Shown here in pieces: positions 21,400 through 30,792 of a DNA stretch of 64,000 nucleotides. Under the pieces are notes generated by a model, which worked only from the letters and a program-made list of their open reading frames with translations, made no database searches and was not told where the DNA came from. The position numbers and the translations under genes were made by a program. How positions within the stretch are numbered: position 1 is the first letter of the stretch; each line of letters opens with the position of its first letter. The stretch comes from Naumovozyma dairenensis CBS 421 (lineage: Eukaryota; Ascomycota; Saccharomycetes; Saccharomycetales; Saccharomycetaceae), in the NCBI RefSeq assembly GCF_000227115.2, contig NC_016479.1:62001-126000 (forward strand), written 5' to 3'.

Positions 21400-21931
21400 C
21401 TTTAGAGGGGACTGCGATCCTTTTCTTCGATTCCCTTTGTTTCTTGCTTTCTTAAAAATATTCTCTTATATGATTCTTTGAGTAATATAACTTTAAATCC
21501 GTCAATGGAAACTATTCTCATAAAAACTTATCTTACCCAAGAGTTCTCTGTCCATAGGACCTTGTCCATAACCTAGAAACCGTATTCCTTTATAGAACGT
21601 ACCAGCAGTATTTTTTCACTGTGACGTTTTTTTGACTGTGGCGCCCGCTCGGAGGTGATATCACTTTCTGCGGGTGTTACACAGTGCGCCATACTAATTC
21701 ATCGCAAAAAATATCTGAAACAAATATAAAACATCTCGAGTTATACCATGATCTTGAAACATCATATAAGATACTACAGACTCAAGTATATAAAGCTATA
21801 AGGAAAAGTTCGTGATTGTCTCCAAGGATGATAAATGAATAGTACTGTCTTTTATTTTACGTGACGGAAGAAGTGAAAATTTGTCTCTGATATTGTTCGA
21901 GAAACAAAGATATATACTGACAACTAACAAA
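21400..21931 (+). promoter_or_regulatory. FUS1 upstream region
   Basis: 532 bases between RNQ1 and FUS1. A short GC-richer patch with GGTGATATCACT (21653-21664) lies in the middle; its role is unknown. The two pheromone elements are listed separately. Confidence 0.4.
21716..21761 (+). promoter_or_regulatory. two pheromone response elements before FUS1
   Basis: Perfect TGAAACA at 21716-21722 and 21755-21761, about 210 and 171 bases before the FUS1 ATG. TGAAACA is the Ste12 site; clusters of it drive strong pheromone induction of FUS1 in S. cerevisiae. Same orientation and close spacing support function. Confidence 0.7.
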
Positions 21932-23758
21932 ATGGCAAGTACACCTCATTTCACTACATTGATCCCAGCATCGTCAACGCTAATAACACAATTATCAGTA
22001 TTATCTAGAATATCATCAACACCTACTTCAAATAATATCGCTAGTGCTACGCAGATTCTACTACCAAAACTGGCAGGAGATGCAGCTCACGAAGGGAAAC
22101 AAACGTCGGGGAGAACAATAGGTCTTTCCATTGGACTACCAGTGGGAATCTTCTGTCTTGGTTTATTGTTGTTCCTATGTTATTTTTATTTGAAGAAAAA
22201 AATTATCTTAGATTCTAATGCTCCAATATCTCCTGATATGGATTTCCATAACGATAAGAATTCATATTATCATGAAAGGAATGAACAATTCTCTTCAAAC
22301 AATTGGTTTACTAATTTAATATATTCAAACGGAAAGGTTGCCAAGAGTAGAAATCCATATTTAAACTCGAAAGATGAGGAACTAGGAAATTATCATCATC
22401 AATATAGTGACCGCATCCATCAAGATGATATTGATTGGCAACTAGGCTGTTCAATGAATTCAAAAATACAGTACAAAATATCAGCACCAATGCCAAAACC
22501 AGAACATATTCTAACACCCAAAAAGACCGTTACCACATCGCAATTGATGAGAAATTCTTTAAAGGAAAAATATGAAAATATCTCTACTTCCAATGACAAT
22601 GATGACACGATAAATACATTGCTTTATTCCAAGCCTCCTAATATATTCCATTTGGGATCTGGTCTCTCAAATCCATCACCATCATCAACTACCACTAAGA
22701 ACCATGGAAGCACGTCTAATAAGAAAACTAAGAAACAATGGAAGTATGAGTCCCCTTTATCTAGTTGGTTTTTAAGAAATTCTACGTATTTTAAAGAATT
22801 AAATCCTTCATCAACATCAGGGAAAATTCCATGTTCTACCAATTCATCTCATTCAAATTCGTCTTCATTCCCATTCCATCTTGAAAATAGCATCAAAACT
22901 CGATTTAATGATTCAATAAAATCACCAGCAGTCCAACTAAAAAAACTAAAAATCCTATCACGTACCACCAAGAACAATAATAATACCAATACAACTACAA
23001 CCACAACCACAACTCCAGCGATACTCAGATCAAATACATTACTACATCATCATTCATATTTTGCAGAAGAAATATTCCCACAAAAAGAATTGAATGAATC
23101 ATCCCCAATCTTAGAAAAATTCCGAGACTCCATATTATACCCAAACGATAATAGTAATCTTAACACCACACCATCGACATTAGGACCGTCATCAACATTA
23201 AATAATGAATCAGTACAACGACCAAGCTCAGCCGTCTATGGGACCATTGGACCTCAATTCCTAGATAAGAATGATGATTCGTGCATGAAAATACCACTCA
23301 ATGACCATAGTAACCATAACGTCCCAGTAAAGATTGATTCACATATTGATCCAGGGAAAAATAAAAAGAAAAGGAAAAAAAGAAGACAAAGTAAATTACG
23401 TAAACATATCGAATACGTAAGTAATTTTAAACCATTACCTAACGTGCCCTCTTCCTCTTCTTCGTCGGATGATTATGGCATGAAATTGAATGCAATTTAT
23501 AAAGTTATCCAACGATATGACGCGAAATTGGCTGATGAAATTAATATTACCATTGGTGAATATGTGAAAGTGTTGGCTAGTCATTCTGATGGTTGGTGTC
23601 TTGTTGAGAAATGTGATGTGGATGGTAATGAAACGTATATAGATAATAACGATAATGAGGACAAAGTTGAAATGGCTGCCGATGCTTTATATTCACCTGA
23701 CCATTATTTGAATGATAATAGAGGGATTGTCCCAGGAGATTGCTTAATTGATATTTAA
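21932..23758 (+). CDS. FUS1: Fus1 cell-fusion membrane protein
   Basis: 608 residues from the ATG at 21932 (S. cerevisiae 512). A short Ser/Thr-rich external N-terminus (O-mannosylation-prone) is followed by one transmembrane helix at about 65-90 (GLSIGLPVGIFCLGLLLFLC) with KKK behind it, a long Ser/Asn-rich cytoplasmic part, a basic patch (KNKKKRKKRRQSK) and a C-terminal SH3 domain at about 515-600 (AIYKVIQRYDAK…VLASHSDGWCLVEK). Fus1 sits at the shmoo tip and is required for fusion of mating cells. Synteny matches YCL027W. Confidence 0.95.
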   Translation: MASTPHFTTLIPASSTLITQLSVLSRISSTPTSNNIASATQILLPKLAGDAAHEGKQTSGRTIGLSIGLPVGIFCLGLLLFLCYFYLKKKIILDSNAPISPDMDFHNDKNSYYHERNEQFSSNNWFTNLIYSNGKVAKSRNPYLNSKDEELGNYHHQYSDRIHQDDIDWQLGCSMNSKIQYKISAPMPKPEHILTPKKTVTTSQLMRNSLKEKYENISTSNDNDDTINTLLYSKPPNIFHLGSGLSNPSPSSTTTKNHGSTSNKKTKKQWKYESPLSSWFLRNSTYFKELNPSSTSGKIPCSTNSSHSNSSSFPFHLENSIKTRFNDSIKSPAVQLKKLKILSRTTKNNNNTNTTTTTTTTPAILRSNTLLHHHSYFAEEIFPQKELNESSPILEKFRDSILYPNDNSNLNTTPSTLGPSSTLNNESVQRPSSAVYGTIGPQFLDKNDDSCMKIPLNDHSNHNVPVKIDSHIDPGKNKKKRKKRRQSKLRKHIEYVSNFKPLPNVPSSSSSSDDYGMKLNAIYKVIQRYDAKLADEINITIGEYVKVLASHSDGWCLVEKCDVDGNETYIDNNDNEDKVEMAADALYSPDHYLNDNRGIVPGDCLIDI

Positions 23759-23980
23759 TAGCAATAGCAAATAATTAAAAATTTATATTCAATGATGTTA
23801 TTATTATATAGACTTATGACTTAGTTTTCCTTGTTTTTTAAATTGATCGTTTATATTTGCCAGGATCATCCGTTTTCAATCTAGAGGCGAAAGCTTGAGA
23901 CGTATTCAATGGTAGATTGTAAGCAGGTTCAATACAAAGGAGATTTTAAGCAAGGTTGTGAAAAAAGAGTCGATCTTATT

Positions 23981-24015
<35 letters not shown>

Positions 24016-24167
24016 TTTATAGGAACATAATATAAAGAATCCAATATATCTAGGCTATATAGTTGCAGTTTCTCTGTGGGAAAAAATGTATCATGAATCT
24101 ATAACTCTTTTTTCCCCTATTCTAGTTTATCAATTGTAAAGAGTCGTAATATAATATTTCTTGCCAC
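23759..24167. other. FUS1/nitroreductase convergent 3' region
   Basis: 409 bases between two convergent genes, carrying the AT microsatellite; otherwise nothing seen. Confidence 0.4.
23985..24012. repeat. AT dinucleotide microsatellite
   Basis: Fourteen AT units in the intergenic stretch between FUS1 and the first nitroreductase gene. Confidence 0.9.
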
Positions 24168-24749
24168 TTAGTTGAATAATTCAACTTTATTGACTGCAAA
24201 TGATTTTTCACCAGCTGGTGCACCTGGAGCACCGAAACATAATTGAGAATGAACTGACCAAGATTCAGGAATTTTACCAGGTAAAGCGGCCTTAACGTAC
24301 CCATTGTAATGTTGTAAATGAGCACCTAATCCTAAGGTTTCTAAAGCAGTCCAACTGGAAATTTGAGCAGCACCAGAAGAATGGTCACCGAATTGTGGGA
24401 AAGCAGCAGACCAAGCTGGGAAATCAGCTTGTAATTTTTCGGTCACTTTGTCATCGGTGAAGAAAATTACTGAACCGTAAGCTTCATCTCTGACTGAAAG
24501 TGGTCTTTTCTTACCATCTTCGTTGTCAATAGCTTTAGCAACCGCGTCCCAAACTTGTCTGTGGGTTTCACCAGTTAAGATGATGGCACGGTTACCTTGA
24601 GAATTGAAGGCTGTTGGAGTGTTCTTGATGACGGCTTGAATAGTATCTTGAATGTCCTTGATGGAAACACCAGCTGGTAATTCTGGCTTCAAAGCGTAAA
24701 TAGTACGACGGGAAGCAATGGTTTTTAAGTATGGAGTTAAGGCAGACAT
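24168..24749 (-). CDS. HBN1: nitroreductase-family protein, Hbn1-like (copy A)
   Basis: 193 residues, exactly the family length. Shows the fungal Frm2/Hbn1 pattern: RRTIYALKPELP, NTPTAFNSQGNRAIILTGE, RDEAYGSVIFF, LETLGLGAHLQHYN and SVHSQLCFG. These are FMN-dependent nitroreductase-fold proteins linked in S. cerevisiae to lipid/oxidative-stress responses. Details such as TIYALKPEL and KIPESW are closer to Hbn1 than Frm2 as I recall them. In S. cerevisiae FRM2-HBN1 lie tandemly between FUS1 and AGP1; here one of four copies sits next to FUS1. Confidence 0.93.
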   Translation of the reverse strand: MSALTPYLKTIASRRTIYALKPELPAGVSIKDIQDTIQAVIKNTPTAFNSQGNRAIILTGETHRQVWDAVAKAIDNEDGKKRPLSVRDEAYGSVIFFTDDKVTEKLQADFPAWSAAFPQFGDHSSGAAQISSWTALETLGLGAHLQHYNGYVKAALPGKIPESWSVHSQLCFGAPGAPAGEKSFAVNKVELFN

Positions 24750-25051
24750 TTTTGTTATTATTATTGTGTTTTGTTGTTTTTGGTTGTTGTTGTTATTATT
24801 GGATAATTATGGTTATATAATATACAATAGGAAGAATGAAAAGAGAGGGAAACATTGGAATGATTAGAATATTTGAAGATTTACAAGATTTATATAGAAT
24901 TCAGTTCCATTATTAACCGTTAGATTTTGGAATTAGGGGTGCTAAACGTACACATGAACATGTAAACTTTAATTTTACTGACCAAGATATTATCAAGCCT
25001 GTGAGTAGCCCGGTACTTTTCGTATCGTACTTGGTTCCTTCATGGTTACGT

Positions 25052-25555
25052 TCGAGGAAATCCACACAACATTTTGGTAATTCCTTAGGACAGCACCAGT
25101 TAATCAGTTATATCCACGGGTCTCTTCTCGAGAGTAATTAAGTGGATAAGGAACCCGTGGATATAACTGATTAACTGGTGTTGTTCTATGGAATTACCAA
25201 GATGTCGTGTGCAGACATGGGGGGGTTGGGTTGGATTAAAATATTTCGAGGGTAGAAGCCGGACTAGAAGGCCTACAATTAAGAGTCCAACAGGGTTAAA
25301 GCAGAAACTTTGGGGGTAGAAATGGGGGTACAGAAAAATAACGGAAATATTTTTATGATGACAAGTAATTGAGGTAAAAGAGACCATATTAAGAAATATT
25401 CGATATTCTATAAATGGGGGTTGGGGTTGGGCTTGAAATTTGGATAGGGGTAGGGGGGTAGATATTTTCATCGGTGTGTTAAAAACGGGGAGTGGAGGGG
25501 GGGGGTAAAAAATATTTTCTACCCTTCCCATGTCTGGTTGTGTGGACTTCCTCGA
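25052..25555. repeat. 70-bp inverted repeat, right arm interrupted
   Basis: Left arm 25052-25121 pairs with the reverse complement of 25153-25211 plus 25545-25555, giving 64 of 70 matching bases with a 31-bp spacer (25122-25152). The two right-arm pieces are separated by the 325-bp element at 25212-25536 and one copy of an 8-bp duplication. Removing these restores the arm with no gap, so the inverted repeat pre-dates the insertion. Transcribed, it would give a long hairpin. Confidence 0.85.
25204..25544. mobile_element. 325-bp G-rich MITE-like insertion with TIRs and 8-bp duplication
   Basis: The element spans 25212-25536. It begins CAGACATGGG and ends CCCATGTCTG, a perfect 10-bp terminal inverted repeat, with imperfect similarity continuing inward. 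It is flanked by GTCGTGTG (25204-25211) and GTTGTGTG (25537-25544), 7 of 8 identical, as expected of an aged target-site duplication. It has no coding frame of note and many G runs on the + strand. Eight-base duplications are made by hAT transposases; the superfamily assignment is inference. Confidence 0.65.
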
Positions 25556-26675
25556 GTCCTTTTTCTCCCCAGGTGATAATTCCTCCCAGGCACCAACCGT
25601 TGGGTAAGATCTTATTAATCTGGTGAAACGGAAGAACTTTACGCGTGGACTCAGGCTTACCTAAGTACGTACAAAAAGTCTCGGCAAAAAAAACAAGGCC
25701 AACCGTTAACGTTGGAACAGCCGTATAAATTGTGTAATACGGTTTATAGCGAATACCAAACTAATTTGATAGTGAGCAAATTGGGCTTACGTGGATCCTC
25801 ATTTTAAAAAGGCCCCCATAGAAGGGAGATATTTCTCGGCCAACCATGTGTACCCTATGTTCAGAGGTGTTCCACCAAGGCCCCCAATTTGGCCGTTAGA
25901 ATAGAAATAGACGAGATACCTCCGTACGTATTTCACAAATCTATTTTAATATCTTTGAGACTTCTAATTGTTAGTAAGATCATGTTATGTAGCTTACGTA
26001 GATTGTCTACGTAGTATCGACATACCGTACTTCGTCATAATACGGTGGAGGACCTTAAAATAAAATTCGGCCAGTCGGACTTCATCCATAGGTCGTTATG
26101 GTAAGAATCAATATACGAGGTTAATTTCACGTGTGGTGATTCTAAGGGCATGAACTTCACATGTATACGTGTTTTCTTCTTTTCTGTTTGTCCAAAATGG
26201 ACAGTTGGCTCGTGACGTTTGTTACCTGCGAGGGTTGTAATTCTGTGAAAAAAACTGGACTTGTATTATCAACTACAAATTTTAAGGGAGACTTGCTCCG
26301 AATATTACGTAAATAAGCCAACTCTATGAGTTGTTTTATCTCATTTCAAGAAGAACGCAAAACGTCAGCGCTTCTTTTTCTGGCTCAATTCAATGTCTCC
26401 TTTAAAGAAGTGCTTTACGTACATTGTTCAAGAAAATGAGTGGTCGTCATTGTTTCAAAAAAAGCATTCGAATTCTTCTTAATGTATGTATTTCAGCTAC
26501 ACTGTCTTAAATATATCAAAAAGGATTTTGCATGTTTAAAGATATAGATATCCTCTTACCAATGAATAATACGTATTGTCATTATTTTTCTCTATAAAGT
26601 AATGTTATACTGTACACAAAATATATATACCGATTCATACCATGTTAAGTGAAAACAGATATAGGATTATGCTTT

Positions 26676-26697
26676 GTTTTGTTTTGTTTTGTTTTTG
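26676..26697. repeat. TTTTG simple repeat
   Basis: About four TTTTG units downstream of the second nitroreductase copy. A similar tract lies just upstream of the gene at 28908-29342. Confidence 0.8.
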
Positions 26698-26786
26698 ATT
26701 TTGTCATTTTATACCCATTTTTATACCCAGAAGTTTATCATTAAGAGGAAAAAGAAGATGAAATATTTGTCTTAGCATAAAGCAAT

Positions 26787-27386
26787 TTATTTGAAAATGG
26801 TAACTGGGTTTTCGATGAATAGCTTTGGACCAGCAGATTTTATTGGGATACCGAAAGATAATTGAGAGTTAACTGTCCAAGATTCTGGGATCTTATAATT
26901 ATTTAAAGCTTCTCTAACAGCATCGTTATAATGTTGTAAATGACAACCTAAACCTAAAGTTTCCAAAGCGGTCCAAGAGTTGATTTGAACAGCACCAGTG
27001 GTATGAGATGCAGCAACTGGGAAAGCAGAAGCAGCAGCTGGATAATCTTGTTGGAATTTCTTGACGGTGTTTTGTTCAGTAAAGAAAATGACACAACCGT
27101 AAGCTTCATCTCTAGCAGAAGTTGGTCTCTTCTTACCGTTTTCACCTGGAATGGCTTTCACAACGTGATCCCAAACTTTCTTGTGAGCGTCACCAATTAA
27201 GATGATAGCACGGTTTTCTTGAGAGTTCAAAGCAGTTGGAGTGTTCTTGATGATGGATTGAACAACTTGTTGTATGTTTTCTAAAGTGACATCAGCTGGT
27301 AATTCTGGTTTTAGTTCGTAAAGAGTACGACGGGCAGCGATAGCGTTTAAGTAAACTTGAGTGTTAGCTGGAAGAGTGACGGCCAT
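26787..27386 (-). CDS. nitroreductase-family protein (copy B)
   Basis: 199 residues with the Frm2/Hbn1 signature: RRTLYELKPELP, NTPTALNSQENRAIILIGD, RDEAYGCVIFF, LETLGLGCHLQHYN, SWTVNSQLSFG. The N-terminus is a few residues longer than the other copies. It is intermediate between Frm2 and Hbn1, so no ohnolog name is given. Same strand as copy A, 2 kb away, and separated from copies C and D by a 26-kb block of other genes. Confidence 0.92.
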   Translation of the reverse strand: MAVTLPANTQVYLNAIAARRTLYELKPELPADVTLENIQQVVQSIIKNTPTALNSQENRAIILIGDAHKKVWDHVVKAIPGENGKKRPTSARDEAYGCVIFFTEQNTVKKFQQDYPAAASAFPVAASHTTGAVQINSWTALETLGLGCHLQHYNDAVREALNNYKIPESWTVNSQLSFGIPIKSAGPKLFIENPVTIFK

Positions 27387-28907
27387 TTTTGTAATTATAA
27401 TGTATGTTTGATTGTGTTCTTGAGTGAATTATAAGAATGATATTCTTTGTTCGATGATGTTTTTGTTTTTAATTGGGAATAGAATAAAGGATGAAACATA
27501 ACTATATTAATATTTAAAAATATAGAAGCTTTTATATAATTTTTACTATCCCTTTTTTACTTGGTGAACATGTTTCTTGAAATATTTTATTGGTTCACCC
27601 AATTTGTTAAGTAAATAATTACGTACGTATGGGGTTGTGTTTAGAAAAGAAAAAGAAGAAACTTATAATAGTCTCAGAGGCGACAGTAGGCTTATTCTTC
27701 TCGACTCGAGGGTGTTTTGGAAGACCAACAAACGTGTTTTTCTACCTACCTACAAAAGAAAGAAAACAATACCAGTATAATTACCGCATATATTAGAGAA
27801 GTCACAAACGAACCCTTTTTCGTCTGTCCCGGCAACCCTATTGTTTCGGAGAAACATCCGCAGGAACATTTATATGTGGGGACACCCATTTACACGCAAA
27901 ATTTTTCAAAAGCCGGAACAAGGTTGGAATGAAGTGAGGTGAAAGAATTTTATGGGTGAGTTCAAGTTTCTTCTATGCTTCAGACTTTGGCTTTTACTAA
28001 GCACACCTCTGTCATTGTTTCGCACTAGGAAATAAGATAGAGAATAGAGTCAACCTACAAAGTTATGTACACAAGCTTGAACTATTCAAGAACAGAAGGG
28101 GAGCTACGTACATCAAGCCACCCCATGTTGTCGAAATGAAGAGAACTCCCCACGTTATTATCCCACCCAAAAAAAGTCACGTATCTTATTTCTGCGGATC
28201 AAAACGACAGAAGCTTCGATATAGGTGCGTGTAAGGTATCATTCTATGTCGAATCAAAGTATAAATTCAAGACAGATAACAGATGACAATAAGTGTATTC
28301 TTACCGTAGACATCTACGTACGTCTGTGCGTGTGTTCGTACATGTAGATCTATTTACCTATCGACTTTATCCGTATGTACGTACGAAGTATGTGGTTCAT
28401 CAGGTGTTCACCCCTAGTGTACTTCTGTAGAGTTATGCTCGGATGAATAACGTAGATATGGCTCGTAATCGTCAGAGTTTAATTGAACGGTTGGTAATAT
28501 CGTTACAACACCCTCCGCTTGCACTTATTATCTCAAATGGGGTATGTTTTGACACAACTTTTTACCTACCTATTATAAATATTGTTTTAGCCGCCCAGTT
28601 CTTTACTATAACCACTTTTGCTTTTCCAGTAAGCGGTTCCCGCCAAATTGCCGAAACAACAATACCTAAAAGATACGCAAAAAAAAATTAGTCTTATTAT
28701 TCTGTAAATTACATTATTAAAAACATTATACGGTATATATGTACTTGAATATATCTCGATCATGTACAGGCGGTACATGTATATATGTATATATATATAT
28801 TTGTGTTCTTTTGTAAATTGGTTCAGGAAGGAAACGATGGAAATGAAAGGATATTATGCAATGATTAGAATGGTACTAATCGTTTTTTAATTTTTTTTGT
28901 TATTGAC
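27387..28907. other. 1.5-kb gene-free stretch
   Basis: Promoter side of nitroreductase copy B and 3' side of the YCR043C-like gene. Repeated ACGTACG and TACATGTA palindromes occur around 28310-28390 and 28760-28790. Short open frames at 27717-27932 (no ATG) and 28443-28691 show no recognised family and are not called. A synteny junction should lie here. Confidence 0.45.
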
Positions 28908-29342
28908 TTATATTTTGAAATGATGATAATCATAATCTTGATCTTGTTTGTCATCATAATGAATTCTTGATTCTTCATCATCATCCAAACGAAGTTTATT
29001 TTTCTTATTAATATTCTTGAAACTTCCCTTCGTTATTCTTCTCAAAAAATGGAATTCGAAGAAAAAAAATGCGATCCAAAAAGTGGAAGAAATCAAAAAC
29101 AAAATGAAATATATTAAAAAATGTTGCTGTATATGTCCCTTCAACATCGAACAATAAGATTTGGAGTATACTTCATCCTTTAATGACATGTCGTAGTTGA
29201 AATAACCGAGACCATAATTTAATATGGGTTTATAACCACCTCTCCCTGTGAATTTATTTTTATTGAGGACGAGACCTAGATCTCCAGTTTCTTGGTATGC
29301 ATGTTCACGTAATAAGATTGGATCTACTGGAGGAGGAATCAT
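28908..29342 (-). CDS. small membrane protein, YCR043C-like by position
   Basis: 144 residues with one strong hydrophobic segment at about 73-95 (HFLIYFILFLISSTFWIAFF), a polar N-terminus beginning MIPPPVDPILLREHAYQE and an acidic Asp/Tyr-rich tail. S. cerevisiae has a small uncharacterised Golgi-associated protein, YCR043C, next to PER1 on the same strand, the same arrangement as here. Identity rests on position, size and a TM segment, not on a motif I can verify. Confidence 0.7.
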   Translation of the reverse strand: MIPPPVDPILLREHAYQETGDLGLVLNKNKFTGRGGYKPILNYGLGYFNYDMSLKDEVYSKSYCSMLKGHIQQHFLIYFILFLISSTFWIAFFFFEFHFLRRITKGSFKNINKKNKLRLDDDEESRIHYDDKQDQDYDYHHFKI

Positions 29343-30792
29343 TTGTTCTTTTTTGTTTTGTTTTGTTTTGCGTTTTGGGTTCTTTTTATCTTTTGGATGC
29401 TAGGGTATGATGATATAATGCTACCGTTAAAGATCGATCGAAGGCTCTTTCTGATCAGATCTGGAACTTGTTTTTTTTTCCTTTTAAGCTGTTGTTTTGA
29501 AGTATAATACAAAATCCTATGAGATTATTCAAAAAATATAATAGGATAGATGATGATGCGATTATACTTTGATTATATGCCAGGTTCAATATGATATAGT
29601 AAAACGGTCCATTAATAGCCATTAGAGGAACAACAATTCAGAACTGATCATTTTTCCAATGTAGTTTAAATGTATATAAAAAACTGTTTCAACAAGAACA
29701 ATGCGGAATATTGAACTTTCCATTTTTGGAAACCTCGGAGACTGTTGTACGGACTATTGTTAGAAGTCTAATTTATGCCACGGATCATTCCCGCGTAAAA
29801 ATTCTGGTAATTTCAGTTGGCATTTTATAAAAGCTTGTGCTTTCATAAATAACAAAGAGTAAACCCTGTTAAGACAAGACCCTGAATCTGAAATAGTAAT
29901 GGGAAAAGATTCATTAGTTTCACTTATTAGATATTGGAAGGCAGTAAATGTGTCTTTGTAGTTGGTCAGTAGTTTTCCTATAGAAGATTTTATTCAATAT
30001 AACTTGCTTTTATATTTATTTATTTTCAATTATTAAATATTAAAGTTTTAAGTTTGCCTCCTCACTGAATAGAAAGAACGTAGAATGAAAACAAAAATAA
30101 ACAATTTTATAATTTTTTGTTAATAGGCTGCATTTATTTAATGCAAGCCAACATTTTAGGTATACCAGATGTTATTTAAACGAGATAAGCAAGCATCAAC
30201 AACGGTCCTGTTTTTCCTCTGCTCTCAACTTTCAGAATTTCAGTATAGCCAGCAATATTAGAAACAGATGTATGCCATTGCAATCTATATCCGCAAAATT
30301 ACGTGGGCCATTCCACCACGATTATAACGGTAGGTGAAAAGAATAGCCCAGCAATGCATGTTTCATATCTATAGAGGGACGGCAAAATGGAAAGAAGCAT
30401 TTCTGAATTTCCTTTGTATTTTAAATTGATTTTTACTTTAGTTATTTTTAAATAGGGAATGTAACAAATTGCATTATCATTAGTATTACCTATATTATAA
30501 TATACTCTAAGGTGGCTAATATCCATCCTGTGTCCCCCTCCACCCACAGATACTCTTTTTAGGTCTGGAGTTGAGATGTTAAATACTTATAAAGCTAGAC
30601 AGGGGTCTGACAGCTGACAAGAAAAAAAATGTAACACTGATGGTTTAGCAGTGCTAACTTTGATTCTAATCTATAACAATATATAAGATGATGTATCAAT
30701 TCTAAGATGTTGTTTTTTTTTTTTTTTTTTTGGTTCGTAAATAAATTAGATTAAACCATGCTCGTCAATAGCTCATTTTTTTTCATTAGCTT
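29343..30792. other. 1.45-kb gene-free stretch
   Basis: AT-rich DNA between the YCR043C-like gene and PER1. Nothing recognised except a TTTTG tract at 29345-29372 and a 19-base T run at 30713-30731. The open frame at 30299-30547 has no recognisable family and is not called. Confidence 0.4.
30713..30731. repeat. poly-T tract
   Basis: Nineteen consecutive T bases about 60 bases past the PER1 stop codon. Confidence 0.85.

Larger units (their letters stand above)
24750..26786. other. 2-kb gene-free stretch between nitroreductase copies
   Basis: No gene recognised. It contains the 70-bp inverted repeat, the G-rich inserted element (both listed), an imperfect palindrome around CCGTATAA…TTGTGTAATACGG near 25722-25742, an ACGCGT at about 25642-25647 and a TTTTG repeat near 26676-26697. 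The single long open frame at 25100-25531 is only the reverse of the G-rich element and is not taken as a gene. Confidence 0.5.

Noticed and set aside
21640..21700. GC-rich patch in the FUS1 promoter considered as tRNA fragment
   Set aside because: No A/B box pair or cloverleaf could be built.
25100..25531. 143-codon open frame with Pro-rich start
   Set aside because: It is the reverse strand of the G-rich inserted element and palindrome arm, with no recognisable protein.
27717..27932. Frame containing PFFVCPGNPIVSEKHP upstream of nitroreductase copy B
   Set aside because: It has no ATG and no recognised family; kept as promoter DNA.
30299..30547. 82-codon frame downstream of PER1
   Set aside because: No recognised motif, composition not protein-like overall.
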